The notes beneath the pieces are model-generated. The model searched no databases. It was given only the letters and a program-made list of their open reading frames with translations, and was not told the origin of the DNA. A DNA stretch of 64,000 bases from Saprospirales bacterium GYS_P2D (lineage in GTDB: Bacteria > Bacteroidota > Bacteroidia > Chitinophagales > Saprospiraceae): NCBI GenBank assembly GCA_009833045.1, contig WUUP01000005.1, positions 353,577 through 417,576 on the forward strand. The letters are read 5' to 3'. Shown piece after piece: positions 54,034 to 63,546 of the stretch (its first letter is position 1; each line of letters opens with the position of its first letter). The position numbers were made by a program, and so were the translations under genes.

Positions 54034-55185
54034 ATGGATTTATATTCTAAGAAGTCGGGTTGGAAGGTTATTTTGATCGTGGTGGGCATGTTCATCTTAG
54101 CAGTGACCTTGTTTTATTCTAATTATCTCGCTAATCGTCTGAAGGAGAATGAAGAGAAGACTAAGAAGATTTATATCCAAGCAATAGATGACTTAGCCAA
54201 TATTGAGGATTTAGAGGCAGATATTGCACTTCAGGATCTGATTACAGATTTTTTTACACTTCCGTCGATTATAGTTACTCCACCAAATCAATATGATGGA
54301 TCTTATTGGGGCGAGAAAAAAGATGGTGATCCAGAGTTTCTGAAAAAGAAAGTAGATGAATTCTTAAGGTCAGGGCAAGAACCCGTGGATTATCCAGGAG
54401 GAGATGCCAAGATTTATATTTTCAATAGTCCATTGGTGAAGCTGATACAGTTTTATCCGATTCTTCAGGGATTGTTAGTAGGGCTCTTCATAGCACTGGG
54501 CTACTACTTATTCAACACAGCTCGACGTGCTGAGCAAAATAGGGTCTGGGCAGGTATGGCTAAAGAAACTGCGCATCAGCTGGGTACTCCGATCAGCGCT
54601 ATCATGGCCTGGATTCAGTATCTCCAAGAGGCTAATGTTGACGATCCCGCAGAGCTCGAAGTCCTCGACGAACTCACGAAAGACGTGGATCGACTGGAGC
54701 TCATCGCTGATCGATTCTCTAAGATTGGCTCTGCTCCAGAGCTCGAGCTGACCAATATCTACGATCAGCTCAGCGAAATCAAAGACTATATGCAGCGGCG
54801 GGCCTCGAGACGTGTTACCTTTGATTTTCCTAATCAGTCAGAGGTCCTACAGGTAGCAGTCAATAGGCATCTATTCAGCTGGGTCCTCGAAAATCTCATC
54901 CGCAATAGTCTCGATGCTATGGGAGGAGAGGGGCAGATAACTGCTCAGGTCAGCGTAGATGGCCAGATGGTCAATGTGGATCTCAGCGACACCGGTAAGG
55001 GGATACCGCAGAACAAATTAAAAACTGTATTTCAGCCAGGATATACCACCAAAAAACGAGGTTGGGGTTTGGGATTATCTTTGGCCAAAAGAATAATCGA
55101 AAATTATCATAAAGGAAAGATATTCGTCAAAAGCTCTAAATTGGATGAAGGAACTACTTTCTCTATTAGACTACCGAAAGCTTAG
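54034..55185 (+). CDS. Membrane sensor histidine kinase
   Basis: A 383-residue sensor kinase with two membrane helices (about 12-32 and 135-157) bordering a periplasmic domain of about 100 residues, then the dimerisation helix with His181 (KETAHQLGTPISAIMAWIQYL, seen in part as ETAHQLGTPISA) and an HATPase domain: NLIRNSLDAMG (N box), DLSDTGKGIP (G1), KRGWGLGLSLAKRI (G2). No response regulator gene is adjacent. The end of the gene overlaps the TonB-dependent receptor start by 41 bases. The signal is unknown. Confidence 0.9.
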   Translation: MDLYSKKSGWKVILIVVGMFILAVTLFYSNYLANRLKENEEKTKKIYIQAIDDLANIEDLEADIALQDLITDFFTLPSIIVTPPNQYDGSYWGEKKDGDPEFLKKKVDEFLRSGQEPVDYPGGDAKIYIFNSPLVKLIQFYPILQGLLVGLFIALGYYLFNTARRAEQNRVWAGMAKETAHQLGTPISAIMAWIQYLQEANVDDPAELEVLDELTKDVDRLELIADRFSKIGSAPELELTNIYDQLSEIKDYMQRRASRRVTFDFPNQSEVLQVAVNRHLFSWVLENLIRNSLDAMGGEGQITAQVSVDGQMVNVDLSDTGKGIPQNKLKTVFQPGYTTKKRGWGLGLSLAKRIIENYHKGKIFVKSSKLDEGTTFSIRLPKA

Positions 55186-57580
55186 TCTGTTACTTCTTTT
55201 CTTTCAGTGGATCACGCTCACTGCACAGACCGTCACTGTATCAGATGATACAGGAGAGACCTTAGTCGGTGTCGAGGTATGGCAGACTAATGGCGACTTT
55301 TCGGGACTGACAGATGTGTCAGGACACATTGATATTAGTACCTGGGATCGTATGGGACAGTTGCGCTTTCGATTTTTAGGATATGAAGAGCTCAGTATGA
55401 GCCATGATCAGCTCATGGAAATGGATCATCGGGTGACACTGCGTAGTAAGTCGCTATTGATCAATGAAGTAGTAATTTTTGGCCGAAATCAATATGATAC
55501 TGATGAGCTGCCCATGCAGATTGAGACGATCACGCCAAAGGAGCTATCCAATACTGCCCCTCAGTCGGCGGCGGACGCACTATCACAGCACGCTGGAGTC
55601 TATGTGCAAAAAAGTCAAATGGGCGGAGGGAGTCCTATCATCAGAGGATTCGAGGCGAATAGAGTCCTTCTCGTAGTAGATGATGTCCGGATGAATAATG
55701 CCATCTATCGAAATGGCCATCTACAAAATGCTATCACTATCGATCCATCGATTCTATCAAGAGTAGATGTGATCTTTGGGCCTAACTCCTTACTGTATGG
55801 GAGTGATGCTCTCGGAGGTGTAGTGCACTTTCAGACTAAGGAAATGCCATTTTCGACGACTGATCAGACTCAGACCAATGGCGCCTACTATCTGAGGCAT
55901 AGCACGGCGAATAATGAGTGGTCAGAGCATATAGATTTTTCGATAGCGACACCGAGATTCAGCTCCATGACATCAGTGACCTATCATGATTTTGATGACT
56001 TACGATCTGGAGGACAGAGGGATGACAGATTTCCGACTTTTGGGCTGAAACCTAAGTACCAAGCGACTATCGATGGAGAAGATGTCACTCTCCCTAATCC
56101 CGATCCCAATGTCCAGATAGGGACTGGATATAATCAGCTCGACATCTATCAAAAAGTAAATGTCAAGCTTAGTGATCGCACCACCCTCAAGACTAACATT
56201 CAATATAGTACTAGTACCGATATCCCACGATATGACAACCTCTCAGAGTATCGAGATGGGACGCTAAGATTTGCTGAATGGCACTATGGGCCACAAAATC
56301 GTTTTTTGGCTGCAGCCACTATACAGCACATAGGCGAGACATCCTGGTATGATGATATCAAGTGGGTCAATGCCTATCAGCGCCTCGATGAGGATCGTAT
56401 ATCTCGACCATTTGGTGATGTGATGCAGGAGATCCAGCAGGAAGATGTACATGTCTGGAGCAGCACATTGGACATGACTAAGCTATTCTCAGAGCAGCTC
56501 AGACTGGACTATGGAGTAGACGTACAGTATAACTCTGTTGGGTCATCAGCTTATGAAGAGGATTATCGAACAGGGGAATTAGGTGGTCCGATATTGAGTC
56601 GCTATGCCAGTCGTGCTAATCATCTCACCAATATGGGGACTTATGTATTTATTTCAGAGCATCGTGATGATTTTTATTGGAATGCAGGTCTGCGGTATGC
56701 TCGCTCTAACTTTTATCTCAGATACGATGAGACGGATCCTGTCCAGTGGACTCAAGAGCTCATAGATGGTGTCTCCTCGTCCAATGATGCATTGACGGGC
56801 TCTGTAGGTGCGCAATGGCGACCTACCGATCAGATCAGTATGAATACAGTTATCGCCACCGCTTTCAGATCTCCCAATATAGACGACCTGTCCAAAATTC
56901 GAGTCAATGGCGAAGAGATTACCTTCCCCAATTTCGATCTACAGCCAGAGTCTTCGTTTAATTATGAATTGGGTATTGATTGGACGCCTTCTGAAGATTT
57001 TGCTTTTCAGATCATCGGGTATCAGACACATCTGAGTAATGTGATAGTCAGAGAGGAGTTGGTAGGTATAGACTATGTTCCTACGTATATCAATAATGGA
57101 GATACTCTCCGAATCACTATCAATCAAAATCTTGATAAGGCAAGAATATTCGGCCTGACTACTCAGCTGAAAGCTCAGTTGACGGATCATATTAAATTAG
57201 ATGCGTCCTATGTCTTTACTAAGGGGATTTCATTTGATCGGAGAGATGAAGAAGCGCCATTAGCTCACATACCACCTGGCTATGGCCAAGTCGGTCTGAG
57301 CTATACGGGTAGTCGTCTCGATATTCAGTATGTAGGTCGCTTCAATGCAATGAAGGATATCGTTGATTTTGGAGGCTCCGTGGACAATCCTGATTTAGCC
57401 ACCCCTATTGGCTCTCTATCATGGTATACTCACAATATTTATACGCAGTTTGCACTCTTTGATCACTTAGATCTCAATGTAGGCATAGAGAATATTCTGG
57501 ACATCCACTATAGACCATTTGCCTCTGGAGTCAGTGCTCCAGGGCGAAATATAATCGTCACTCTTCAGGGTCGGTTTTAG
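55145..57580 (+). CDS. TonB-dependent outer-membrane receptor
   Basis: The 811-residue protein starts inside the kinase gene: its signal peptide (RKLSLLLLFFQWITLTAQ) straddles the kinase stop, and no ATG, GTG or TTG start lies between that stop and the hydrophobic core, so the overlap looks real. A carboxypeptidase-like regulatory domain (about 28-110: SDDTGETLVGVEVW) precedes a plug (SQHAGVYVQKSQMGGGSP, RGFEANRVLLVVDDVRMNN) and a 22-strand-type barrel ending in an aromatic (LQGRF). The plug resembles heme/siderophore receptors, but the ligand is not certain. Confidence 0.9.
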   Translation: MKELLSLLDYRKLSLLLLFFQWITLTAQTVTVSDDTGETLVGVEVWQTNGDFSGLTDVSGHIDISTWDRMGQLRFRFLGYEELSMSHDQLMEMDHRVTLRSKSLLINEVVIFGRNQYDTDELPMQIETITPKELSNTAPQSAADALSQHAGVYVQKSQMGGGSPIIRGFEANRVLLVVDDVRMNNAIYRNGHLQNAITIDPSILSRVDVIFGPNSLLYGSDALGGVVHFQTKEMPFSTTDQTQTNGAYYLRHSTANNEWSEHIDFSIATPRFSSMTSVTYHDFDDLRSGGQRDDRFPTFGLKPKYQATIDGEDVTLPNPDPNVQIGTGYNQLDIYQKVNVKLSDRTTLKTNIQYSTSTDIPRYDNLSEYRDGTLRFAEWHYGPQNRFLAAATIQHIGETSWYDDIKWVNAYQRLDEDRISRPFGDVMQEIQQEDVHVWSSTLDMTKLFSEQLRLDYGVDVQYNSVGSSAYEEDYRTGELGGPILSRYASRANHLTNMGTYVFISEHRDDFYWNAGLRYARSNFYLRYDETDPVQWTQELIDGVSSSNDALTGSVGAQWRPTDQISMNTVIATAFRSPNIDDLSKIRVNGEEITFPNFDLQPESSFNYELGIDWTPSEDFAFQIIGYQTHLSNVIVREELVGIDYVPTYINNGDTLRITINQNLDKARIFGLTTQLKAQLTDHIKLDASYVFTKGISFDRRDEEAPLAHIPPGYGQVGLSYTGSRLDIQYVGRFNAMKDIVDFGGSVDNPDLATPIGSLSWYTHNIYTQFALFDHLDLNVGIENILDIHYRPFASGVSAPGRNIIVTLQGRF

Positions 57581-58715
57581 CTGTTTTTTTACTACCTCGA
57601 TACATCTCGTATTTGTGGTATTTGCATTCGATAGATCCATTGTAGAGAGTATGCCGTTGTGAGGTGCGGAGTCCCAGCCTTTTGATAGCGTCCTTATTGC
57701 CACTGATGATCCAAGCATCCCAGTCACTATAGCTTTGCTTTAGCGTGTCACCTATCGATTTATAAAATCCTATTATATCATCTGACTCGATCCTCATATC
57801 ATAGGGTGGATTAGTGATTATGACACCGCTATTGGCTGGAGCGCTTGACCCGATGAAGTCTTTATTAGATAGCTCTATTTCTGTGTAGCCCATCTCATTT
57901 AGCAGGCTCTGTGTCTCCATGACCTGTACAGTGTCGTAGTCACTCCCATATATTTTGCAGAGCAGTTCTGGTTTTTGAGCAGCTTTAGCAAGCTCAGTGA
58001 GCTCTTGCCAGAGTTTTTGATCATAGTCTGCCCAGTTCATGAATGCGAATGTATCCCGATTCAGTCCAGGGGCGATATTTTTTGCTATCGCATACGCTTC
58101 AGTGAGGATGGTTCCCGAGCCACACATAGGATCGTAAAGCGTCTCGCTACCATCCCATCCAGCCAGCATGATGAGCCCAGTGGCCAATATTTCATTGAGA
58201 GGAGCTCTCCGCTGATCCTGTCTATACCCTCTTCGATGGAGTGAGCGACCACTACTATCCAAGGATATGATGAATTTCTTGCCTACACAGTGCACATCGA
58301 TGACGATATCTGGATTCTCTCTATCGATAGATGGGCGGACCCCATCATTTCGCTCTCTAAATTGATCGACGATGGCATCTTTCGTCTTGAGCGATAGATA
58401 TTTACTATGCGTGAATATCTCAGATGACACCGAGCTATTCACTACGAATGTCTGATCCAGACTAAACAGGTCAGTCCAATGATACCTTCGCAGACGCTTA
58501 TACAGCACTGTTTCGTTGTGTGCGGTGAATTCTATGATGGGCTTGATGACTCGCAGTGCTGTTCGAGACCATAGATTGACTTGGTAAAGAGTCCTGAGGT
58601 CCCCATCAAATGATACAGCACGAGTCAATTCGGTGACGTTTTGACCGCCGAGCTGTTCTATCTCTTGGGCCAAGATGGACTCAAGCCCAGAGATAGTTTT
58701 AGCTACATATTTCAA
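57558..58715 (-). CDS. THUMP-domain 23S rRNA methyltransferase (RlmL/YcbY N-terminal type)
   Basis: The 385-residue protein has an N-terminal THUMP-type RNA-binding region (KRLRRYHWTDLFSLDQTFVVN) and a C-terminal SAM-dependent methyltransferase with DPMCGSGTILTEAYA and the NPPYDMRI active-site motif. This matches the N-terminal half of E. coli RlmKL, which makes m2G2445 in 23S rRNA, rather than the fused form. It is convergent with the TonB receptor gene, overlapping by 23 bases, and starts 4 bases after the stop of the acyl-CoA ligase gene upstream on the same strand. Confidence 0.88.
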   Translation of the reverse strand: MKYVAKTISGLESILAQEIEQLGGQNVTELTRAVSFDGDLRTLYQVNLWSRTALRVIKPIIEFTAHNETVLYKRLRRYHWTDLFSLDQTFVVNSSVSSEIFTHSKYLSLKTKDAIVDQFRERNDGVRPSIDRENPDIVIDVHCVGKKFIISLDSSGRSLHRRGYRQDQRRAPLNEILATGLIMLAGWDGSETLYDPMCGSGTILTEAYAIAKNIAPGLNRDTFAFMNWADYDQKLWQELTELAKAAQKPELLCKIYGSDYDTVQVMETQSLLNEMGYTEIELSNKDFIGSSAPANSGVIITNPPYDMRIESDDIIGFYKSIGDTLKQSYSDWDAWIISGNKDAIKRLGLRTSQRHTLYNGSIECKYHKYEMYRGSKKTAKTDPEE

Positions 58716-58719
58716 TAGA

Positions 58720-60387
58720 TTATTTTTTGTCTCGTAGTTCTCTTCTTAAGATTTTGCCCACTGTACTTTTAGGTAGTTCCTTCATGAATTCCACTTGTTT
58801 TGGCACTTTGTATCCGGTGAGATTTTCTCGACAGTATTGGATGAGTTCATCCTTAGTCAGTGTACTATCTTTTATCGTGACAAAGACCTTTACCACTTCA
58901 CCAGATTTTTCATCAGGTATTCCTACAGCTGCGACTTCATCCACTTTAGGATGAGCAGCTATGACATCTTCGATTTCGTTGGGGAATACGTTGAAGCCTG
59001 ATACCAAGATCATATCTTTCTTACGATCTACTATTTTGAAGTAGCCATCCTCTTCCATCACTGCGATATCGCCAGTGTTGAGCCAGCCATCAGCGGTGAT
59101 TGTTTTGGCTGTTTCGTCAGGACGATTGTAGTATCCCTTCATTACTTGTGGTCCTTTGACCTGGAGTTCACCGCTCGTTCCAGTTGGGACGGGTTGACCT
59201 TGCTCGTCGACTATACGTACATCTGTTGATGGTACAGGGACTCCTATAGTACCTACTCTCACGCCTCCTTTAGGATTAGTAGTGACCACAGGAGAGGCTT
59301 CAGTCATCCCGTAGCCTTCTGCGATTTTGATGCCAGTGATCTGTTCCCATTCGTTAGCCACAGCATTTTGTAGAGCAGTACCTCCGGCGTTAGCGACTAC
59401 CATTGAGCTGAAATCCAAAGACTTAAAGTCTGGGTGATTGTTCAATGCATTGAATAATGTATTGACCCCAGTCATTCCTGTTACCTTATATCGTTTAAAT
59501 TCTTTGATTACTGAAGATAGATCTCTTGGATTTGGGATTAGGACACTCATGGCTCCTATGCTCATCATCGCCAGACAGTTACATGAAAATGCAAAAATGT
59601 GGTACAATGGTAGCGGACATAGTATCACAGAGTCAGAGCCATCTCCCTCTATATATGGATCGAGGAACGATTTGATCTGGATCATATTGGATACCAGATT
59701 TTTATTTGTGAGCATTGCCCCTTTGGAGACTCCAGTAGTACCTCCAGTATATTGATGGATGATCACTCGCTCAGGATCATTGCTGAATTCAGTTAGCTTA
59801 AATTTCTTTCCTTGGCTCAGCGCTTCGCTGAATTTTACTGCATTCGGTAGATTATATTTCGGAATAGCCCGCTTGACATGCTTGAGAGCCACATCGATCA
59901 GCCCACCTTTTATGGATCCTAATAGCTCACCTATACTTGTAGTGATTATGGTTTTGATTTGGGTATGCCCCAATATTTTTTCCAGATTAGCAGCAAAGTT
60001 TTCTGCTATCACTACCGCTTTTACTTGGCTATCGGTGAACTGATGCTCCATCTCTCTTGGAGTATACAGAGGGTTGGTGTTTACTATGGTCACACCAGCC
60101 TTTAGACATCCGAATAGTGCGATAGGGTATTGCAGAATATTGGGCATCATGAGGGCGACTCTATCGCCAGCTTCGAGCCCTCTCGAGAGGAGATATGCAC
60201 CGAAGGCATCAGACATTTTATCTACTTCTCCATAGGTCAATTCTTTTCCCATACAGGAGAACGCTTTACGCTTCTTATATTTCTCACATGTTGATTTGAT
60301 ATAGTCTACGAGAGTGGGATATATATCAGCATCTATATTCGCAGGGACTCCAGAAGGGTAATGCTTTAGCCACGGCCTACTTTCCAT
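58720..60387 (-). CDS. Long-chain-fatty-acid--CoA ligase (FadD-type)
   Basis: An AMP-binding enzyme that activates fatty acids to acyl-CoA. The 555 residues carry the P-loop YTGGTTGVSKGAM, YGMTEASPVV, DGWLNTGDIAVMEEDGYF and KDMILVSGFNVFPNEIED, typical of the long-chain acyl-CoA ligases of the FadD family. The length fits. It is divergent from rpsA with 191 bases between, and is followed 4 bases later by the methyltransferase gene, so the pair may be co-transcribed. Substrate chain length is inferred from family only. Confidence 0.88.
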   Translation of the reverse strand: MESRPWLKHYPSGVPANIDADIYPTLVDYIKSTCEKYKKRKAFSCMGKELTYGEVDKMSDAFGAYLLSRGLEAGDRVALMMPNILQYPIALFGCLKAGVTIVNTNPLYTPREMEHQFTDSQVKAVVIAENFAANLEKILGHTQIKTIITTSIGELLGSIKGGLIDVALKHVKRAIPKYNLPNAVKFSEALSQGKKFKLTEFSNDPERVIIHQYTGGTTGVSKGAMLTNKNLVSNMIQIKSFLDPYIEGDGSDSVILCPLPLYHIFAFSCNCLAMMSIGAMSVLIPNPRDLSSVIKEFKRYKVTGMTGVNTLFNALNNHPDFKSLDFSSMVVANAGGTALQNAVANEWEQITGIKIAEGYGMTEASPVVTTNPKGGVRVGTIGVPVPSTDVRIVDEQGQPVPTGTSGELQVKGPQVMKGYYNRPDETAKTITADGWLNTGDIAVMEEDGYFKIVDRKKDMILVSGFNVFPNEIEDVIAAHPKVDEVAAVGIPDEKSGEVVKVFVTIKDSTLTKDELIQYCRENLTGYKVPKQVEFMKELPKSTVGKILRRELRDKK

Positions 60388-60504
60388 TTATTATTTTTTT
60401 AGTCTCAAGGCCAAATATAATAAGGTATAGCATATATCTGAGCTTGGAATATTTCGCAATTGATAGTTTTTTATTTGCGAGTGGTTTTTTTCTTTTATTA
60501 CCTG

Positions 60505-60521
60505 TATTTTTGCGCCCCCGT
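60505..60521 (+). promoter_or_regulatory. Probable rpsA promoter -7 element with GC-rich discriminator
   Basis: TATTTTTG (60505-60512) matches TAnnTTTG and is followed by CGCCCCCGT. The block TTTGCGCCCCCGT (60509-60521) differs by one base from that of the rRNA promoter (63491-63503). No -33 TTG at standard spacing; a TTTG lies 27 bases upstream. Confidence 0.55.
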
Positions 60522-60539
60522 AATATTGCGGATAGTTCC

Positions 60540-60559
60540 TCCTGACAGCTTTGTCAGGA
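60540..60559 (+). promoter_or_regulatory. Hairpin in the rpsA 5' leader
   Basis: TCCTGACA (60540-60547) and TGTCAGGA (60552-60559) form a perfect 8-bp stem with a GCTT loop, 19 bases before the start codon at 60579. It could act in translational control by S1 itself, as rpsA leaders do in enterobacteria; this is inference only. Confidence 0.45.
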
Positions 60560-60578
60560 TACAAACCTGATTCTTGTT

Positions 60579-62927
60579 ATGTCTGACGAAAAGAATCTTG
60601 TAGATGAACAGCTGGAAGAAAACACAGAAAAAGCAGCTGAAGAAATCACAGAAAAAATAGAAGGTGTTAATATCATCACTGCCGAAGAGGATGAAGATGA
60701 CACTACTGCTAATGAAGAAGCACCAGTAGTAGAAGAAGATGAAGATGAGGATGATGGACTTACTTCTTTATTAGAAGGGTCTAATCCTGCTCCATATGAT
60801 ACTCCTCATGATGAGTTCGACTGGACTCGAGGTGCTAAAAATCTTTCTTCTTACTCAGAAGATGAGATCGCTTCATATCTTAATGACTACGAGCAGTCTC
60901 TTACGACTCTTGATGAGAGCGTCATAGTGACTGGTAAGGTTACGTCATTTAGTGGTGGTGATGTTGTATTAGATATTAATTATAAGTCTGACGGACTTGT
61001 TTCTGCTTCTGAGTTCAGAGATATGCCAGATCTCAAAGTAGGTGATGAGGTATCTGTATATGTTGAGGCTACAGAAGATGAGAGAGGCCAGTTAGTACTC
61101 TCGAGAAGAAAAGCGAAGCTTCTCCAAGCATGGGAAAATATCGTAGATTCTTATAACAATGGTACCATCATCAAAGGTACTGTGGTAAGTAAGACTAAGG
61201 GTGGTCTCATAGCAGATTGTGGAGGATTGGAGACATTCTTACCGGGATCGCAGATCGATATCAAGCCTATCATCGATTATGATGCATATGTTGGTAAGAC
61301 TATGGAGTTCAAAGTCGTGAAAATCAATGAGGCGATCAAAAATGCCGTGGTTTCTCACAAAGCTCTTATTGAGTCTGATCTTGCTGAGCAAAGAGATCAT
61401 ATCATTGCTGGTCTTGAGAAAGGTCAAGTACTTGAAGGTACTGTGAAAAACATTACAGACTTCGGTGCATTCATGGACCTTGGTGGTGTTGATGGTCTAC
61501 TCTATATCACAGATATCTCTTGGGGTAGAATCAATCACCCTAATGAAGTACTCGAATTAAATCAGAAGATCAATGTCGTAGTGCTTGATTTCGATGAGAA
61601 TAAGAAGAGGATTTCATTAGGACTTAAGCAGCTTCAGCCACATCCATGGGATGTATTAGATGCATCTATCACAGAAGGTTCAGTTGTGAAAGGTTCGATT
61701 GTGAATATCGAAGATTATGGAGCATTCCTTGAGATCATACCAGGGGTAGAAGGATTGATTCACGTATCTGAAGTTAATTGGAGCACTCAGCCAGTAAATG
61801 CTAGAGAATATTTCAATCTTGGAGTAGAGCATGAGGCAAAGATTGTTACACTTGATAGAGAGGAGCGTAAGATGTCCCTCAGTATCAAGCAGCTTTCTGA
61901 AGATCCATGGGATAAGATTACTGAGAAGTTCCCAGTTGGAAGTCAGCATAAAGGTGAGGTTAAAAATCTGACTCCTTATGGTGTATTCGTAGAGCTTGAA
62001 GAAGGTATCGGAGGTATGATTCACATTTCTGATCTATCATGGACTAAGCGATATAATCACCCAAGTGAATATACTAAGGTGGGCGAGATGATCGATATTT
62101 CAATTTTGGATATTGATCTTGATGATCGTAAGTTAGCTTTAGGGCATAAGCAGCTCGAAGAGAATCCATGGGATACTTTTGAGAATGTATTCCCAGTTGG
62201 CTCTTACCATGAGGCTACCATCCTTAGAAAAGATGACAGGGGTGCGATCGTACAGCTACCATATGGGCTCGAAGCTTACGCTCCAGTGAGACACTTGAGA
62301 AAAGAAGATGGTACATCTGCTGAAGCGGATGAGACATTGACTTTCAAGATCATAGAGTTCAATAGAGACGATAAGAGAATCGTAGTTTCTCACACAAGAT
62401 ATCATGATGATGTCAAGCGAAAAGCTGATGATGAAGTAAGAAGAGCAAGAGGTGAAGAAAGAACTCAAACTCGTAATACTATCAAGCAGAGAGCTTCTAA
62501 GATGGAGAAAACTACCTTAGGAGAGCTTGATGTGTTCTCACAATTGAAGGATCAACTCAAAGCTCAAGAAGAGAAGGCAGCAGCTGAAGCTTCTACGGCA
62601 CCTGTGCCAGGGGCGATAGCTACTCCTGCTGAAAAACCAGCGGAGGAGACGCCTGCTCCAGCAGCGGATATTAAGCCAGATGATCTTAAGAAGATCGAAG
62701 GAGTAGGTCCTAAGATCTCCGAACTTCTTACTAATGCTGGCATGGGTACTTTCCAAGCAGTGGCAGACGCAGATCCAGCGGCTATTAAGGAGATCCTTGT
62801 AGCAGCAGGTAGCAGATATCAGATGCATGATCCTACGACTTGGCCTCAGCAAGCTAAATTAGCTGCAGAGGGTAAATGGGACGAGCTCAAAACTCTCCAA
62901 GATGAATTAGATGGTGGTAAGGCCTAA
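60579..62927 (+). CDS. rpsA: Ribosomal protein S1 with acidic N-terminus and C-terminal helix-hairpin-helix tail
   Basis: S1 helps mRNA bind the 30S subunit. The 782-residue product has an acidic disordered N-terminus (residues 1-75, runs of Glu/Asp), then six S1 domains (near 110, 190, 285, 370, 455 and 545; e.g. TVKNITDFGAFMDLGGVDG), a charged helical linker (610-690) and an Ala/Pro-rich linker, ending in a helix-hairpin-helix-type domain from about residue 700 (DDLKKIEGVGPKISELLTNA). That last domain is known as a tail on other Bacteroidota proteins. The usual Bacteroidota S1 is about 600 residues. Codon use is biased; a hairpin and a TAnnTTTG box lie upstream and an intrinsic terminator downstream. 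Confidence 0.95.
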   Translation: MSDEKNLVDEQLEENTEKAAEEITEKIEGVNIITAEEDEDDTTANEEAPVVEEDEDEDDGLTSLLEGSNPAPYDTPHDEFDWTRGAKNLSSYSEDEIASYLNDYEQSLTTLDESVIVTGKVTSFSGGDVVLDINYKSDGLVSASEFRDMPDLKVGDEVSVYVEATEDERGQLVLSRRKAKLLQAWENIVDSYNNGTIIKGTVVSKTKGGLIADCGGLETFLPGSQIDIKPIIDYDAYVGKTMEFKVVKINEAIKNAVVSHKALIESDLAEQRDHIIAGLEKGQVLEGTVKNITDFGAFMDLGGVDGLLYITDISWGRINHPNEVLELNQKINVVVLDFDENKKRISLGLKQLQPHPWDVLDASITEGSVVKGSIVNIEDYGAFLEIIPGVEGLIHVSEVNWSTQPVNAREYFNLGVEHEAKIVTLDREERKMSLSIKQLSEDPWDKITEKFPVGSQHKGEVKNLTPYGVFVELEEGIGGMIHISDLSWTKRYNHPSEYTKVGEMIDISILDIDLDDRKLALGHKQLEENPWDTFENVFPVGSYHEATILRKDDRGAIVQLPYGLEAYAPVRHLRKEDGTSAEADETLTFKIIEFNRDDKRIVVSHTRYHDDVKRKADDEVRRARGEERTQTRNTIKQRASKMEKTTLGELDVFSQLKDQLKAQEEKAAAEASTAPVPGAIATPAEKPAEETPAPAADIKPDDLKKIEGVGPKISELLTNAGMGTFQAVADADPAAIKEILVAAGSRYQMHDPTTWPQQAKLAAEGKWDELKTLQDELDGGKA

Positions 62928-62954
62928 TTAGCCGAATTACTTAGTCTTGATATA

Positions 62955-62990
62955 AAGCCCTAATCTGTTTTACAGGTTGGGGCTTTTTTT
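62955..62990 (+). terminator. Intrinsic terminator of rpsA
   Basis: AAGCCCTAATCTG (62955-62967) pairs with CAGGTTGGGGCTT (62973-62985) as a 13-bp stem with two G-T pairs and a 5-base loop, followed by a run of T to 62990. It starts 28 bases after the stop. Confidence 0.9.
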
Positions 62991-63431
62991 ATGCTCTTAT
63001 GTAGTCTATCAATTTGGATATTGTGACGATTTGGTTTCCAGTTAAGGAGATCTTCATTCACTCTGCTTTCGCTTTATAGATTCCTTTCTTTTTTATTCAA
63101 ACTTTCGCTTTGAGTAATATATGATCCTTCTTGCCTCATTTATAAGAGTTTTTAGCCCGATTGAGGCGGTTTTGACTTGTTTAGTGGACAGAATAATAAA
63201 TGGTTTCTAAATCAATTAATGGCTTATGAATGATTTATTATTTTGTTTTAGTGACTTAGTGTTTATTAATGTTTCGATTTTGTTGCTAATCTAATTACTG
63301 CAATCTCCAATAAGCCTTCATGCCACCTCTGTGTTTATCCATGAGAAAAAGCCTAATATGATTAATACTCAACTGATTGTCGAAGGATTTTATTGACAAA
63401 GCCCCAATTCGTTGAATAAATTGTAAAAGTG
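62991..63431. other. AT-rich gap before the rRNA operon, no gene recognised
   Basis: Only low-complexity AT-rich sequence is seen. CTTTCGCTTT occurs twice (near 63066 and 63102). Open frames on the minus strand here lack any protein character and cross the rRNA promoter, so they are not reported as genes. Confidence 0.6.
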
Positions 63432-63503
63432 ATTCTTTTTTTAAAAAAGAATTGCTGAGCGCTTGCGTATAACTTTGATATAGTAGTATATTTGCGCTCC
63501 CGT
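63432..63503 (+). promoter_or_regulatory. rRNA operon promoter with A/T upstream element
   Basis: TTG (63463-63465) and TATATTTG (63487-63494), a perfect TAnnTTTG, are 21 bases apart. Just upstream lies a perfect inverted repeat of A/T tracts (63432-63452: ATTCTTTTTT, one base, AAAAAAGAAT), placed like an UP element. The GC-rich CGCTCCCGT directly follows the -7 box, as at rpsA. The transcript would have a leader of about 180 bases before 16S. Confidence 0.7.
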
Positions 63504-63546
63504 TTGATAGGAACGTAGAAATGCGGAATTGATGGTGGGGAAAAGA

